Source of the DNA: Arcobacter sp. FWKO B
Lineage (GTDB): Bacteria > Campylobacterota > Campylobacteria > Campylobacterales > Arcobacteraceae
Assembly (NCBI RefSeq): GCF_014844135.1
Contig: NZ_CP041403.1
Location: 1,488,001-1,552,000 of the forward strand
Reading direction: 5' to 3'
Length of the DNA stretch: 64,000 bases
Numbering within the stretch: the stretch's first letter is position 1; the number at the start of each line of letters is the position of its first letter. The notes beneath the pieces are model-generated. The model had not been told where the DNA came from and searched no databases. It saw only the letters and a program-made list of their open reading frames with translations. Of this stretch, positions 63,703 to 64,000 are shown in pieces. Both the position numbers and the translations under genes were made by a program.

Positions 63703-64000
63703 TTGGAAAAAAAAGTTACAAAAAAAGAGCAGATTATTCAAGCAGCATTGGAACTTTTTGCTTATAAAGGTTTTTATTCTACAACAATACCTGATATTGC
63801 ATCTTCACTTAAGATGAGTGTTGGGAATATGTATAACTATTTTAAATCAAAAGATATTTTGGCAAAAGAAATTATAAAATACATTTCCATTTATCTTGGA
63901 AATGAATTAAAAAAAATCAATGAAGAACAAATATCTACAAAAGAAAAAACAAAAAAAATAGTAACTATGTATTTTAATATTGCATCAAGTCGCCCTGAAA
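63703..64000 (+). CDS. TetR/AcrR-family transcriptional regulator, N-terminal part (cut by window edge)
   Basis: The open frame starts at a TTG at 63703 with AAGGAT six bases upstream and runs 99 codons to the window end. The helix-turn-helix is typical: IIQAALELFAYKGFYSTT, then IPDIASSLKMSVGNMYNYF. The ligand-binding part has just begun. It lies 10 bases after mqnP and may be co-transcribed; its target genes are probably downstream, outside the window. Confidence 0.87.
   Translation, partial: MEKKVTKKEQIIQAALELFAYKGFYSTTIPDIASSLKMSVGNMYNYFKSKDILAKEIIKYISIYLGNELKKINEEQISTKEKTKKIVTMYFNIASSRPE

Overview
The window is a 64 kb chromosomal piece from a low-GC member of the Campylobacterota (Epsilonproteobacteria), most likely of the Arcobacter group. 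The clues are the strongly AT-rich sequence, the many large chemotaxis and PAS/GGDEF/EAL sensor proteins, a Tad pilus locus beside competence-type GspE/GspF genes, a UbiA-family prenyltransferase of the futalosine-pathway type, and gene blocks such as ffh-rpsP-khpA-rimM. This placement rests on reading alone; genus and species are inference. I see no insertion sequence, prophage, CRISPR array or rRNA operon. Most genes are packed core genes.

Layout. 1-1644: start of a formate dehydrogenase-type molybdoenzyme (cut by the window edge) behind thiS. 1719-9250: a signalling block with a periplasmic sugar-type binding protein directly upstream of a PAS-GGDEF-EAL membrane protein, a secreted ankyrin protein, a small acidic lipoprotein and a second PAS-GGDEF-EAL protein. 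9385-12909: dnaE. 12904-22821: a complete-looking Tad (type IVb) pilus operon on the minus strand: two small pilins, prepilin peptidase, TadG-like protein, TadZ/CpaE, TadA, TadB, TadC, TadE-like protein, CpaB and the secretin. 22986-30493: plus-strand housekeeping genes: surE, a small HTH-like gene, mltA, psd, dsbD, a thioredoxin-like gene, a phosphohexomutase and phnA. 30494-32952: rimM, khpA, rpsP and ffh on the minus strand. 32953-33255: the only stretch of about 300 bases without a gene, rich in hairpins. 33256-40902: a chemoreceptor, a radical SAM protein, feoA-feoB, a haem-c diguanylate cyclase and a cytochrome c. 40998-47082: a minus-strand run from tRNA-Arg and miaA through rpmE, rsmI, rlmB and an unknown secreted protein to alaC and hom. 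47110-54551: a run with a prohibitin-like protein, hisIE, era, two pilus-platform-like proteins, gspE, gspF and folE. 54620-59734: ilvE, aldehyde dehydrogenase, a second chemoreceptor and doxX. 59838-60244: four tRNA genes (Gly, Leu, Cys, Ser). 60397-64000: ilvD, a periplasmic rhodanese, mqnP/ubiA and the start of a TetR regulator.

How it fits together. Surface behaviour dominates: two chemoreceptors, three cyclic-di-GMP proteins with different inputs (periplasmic binding protein, unknown periplasmic ligand, haem c), a Tad pilus and a second pilus or DNA-uptake platform. The best candidates for something not well described are the binding-protein/EAL pair at 1719-5294, the unusual shared processing motif in four Tad proteins, the alternative hairpins at 33090-33234, and the probably leaderless starts of surE and mqnP.
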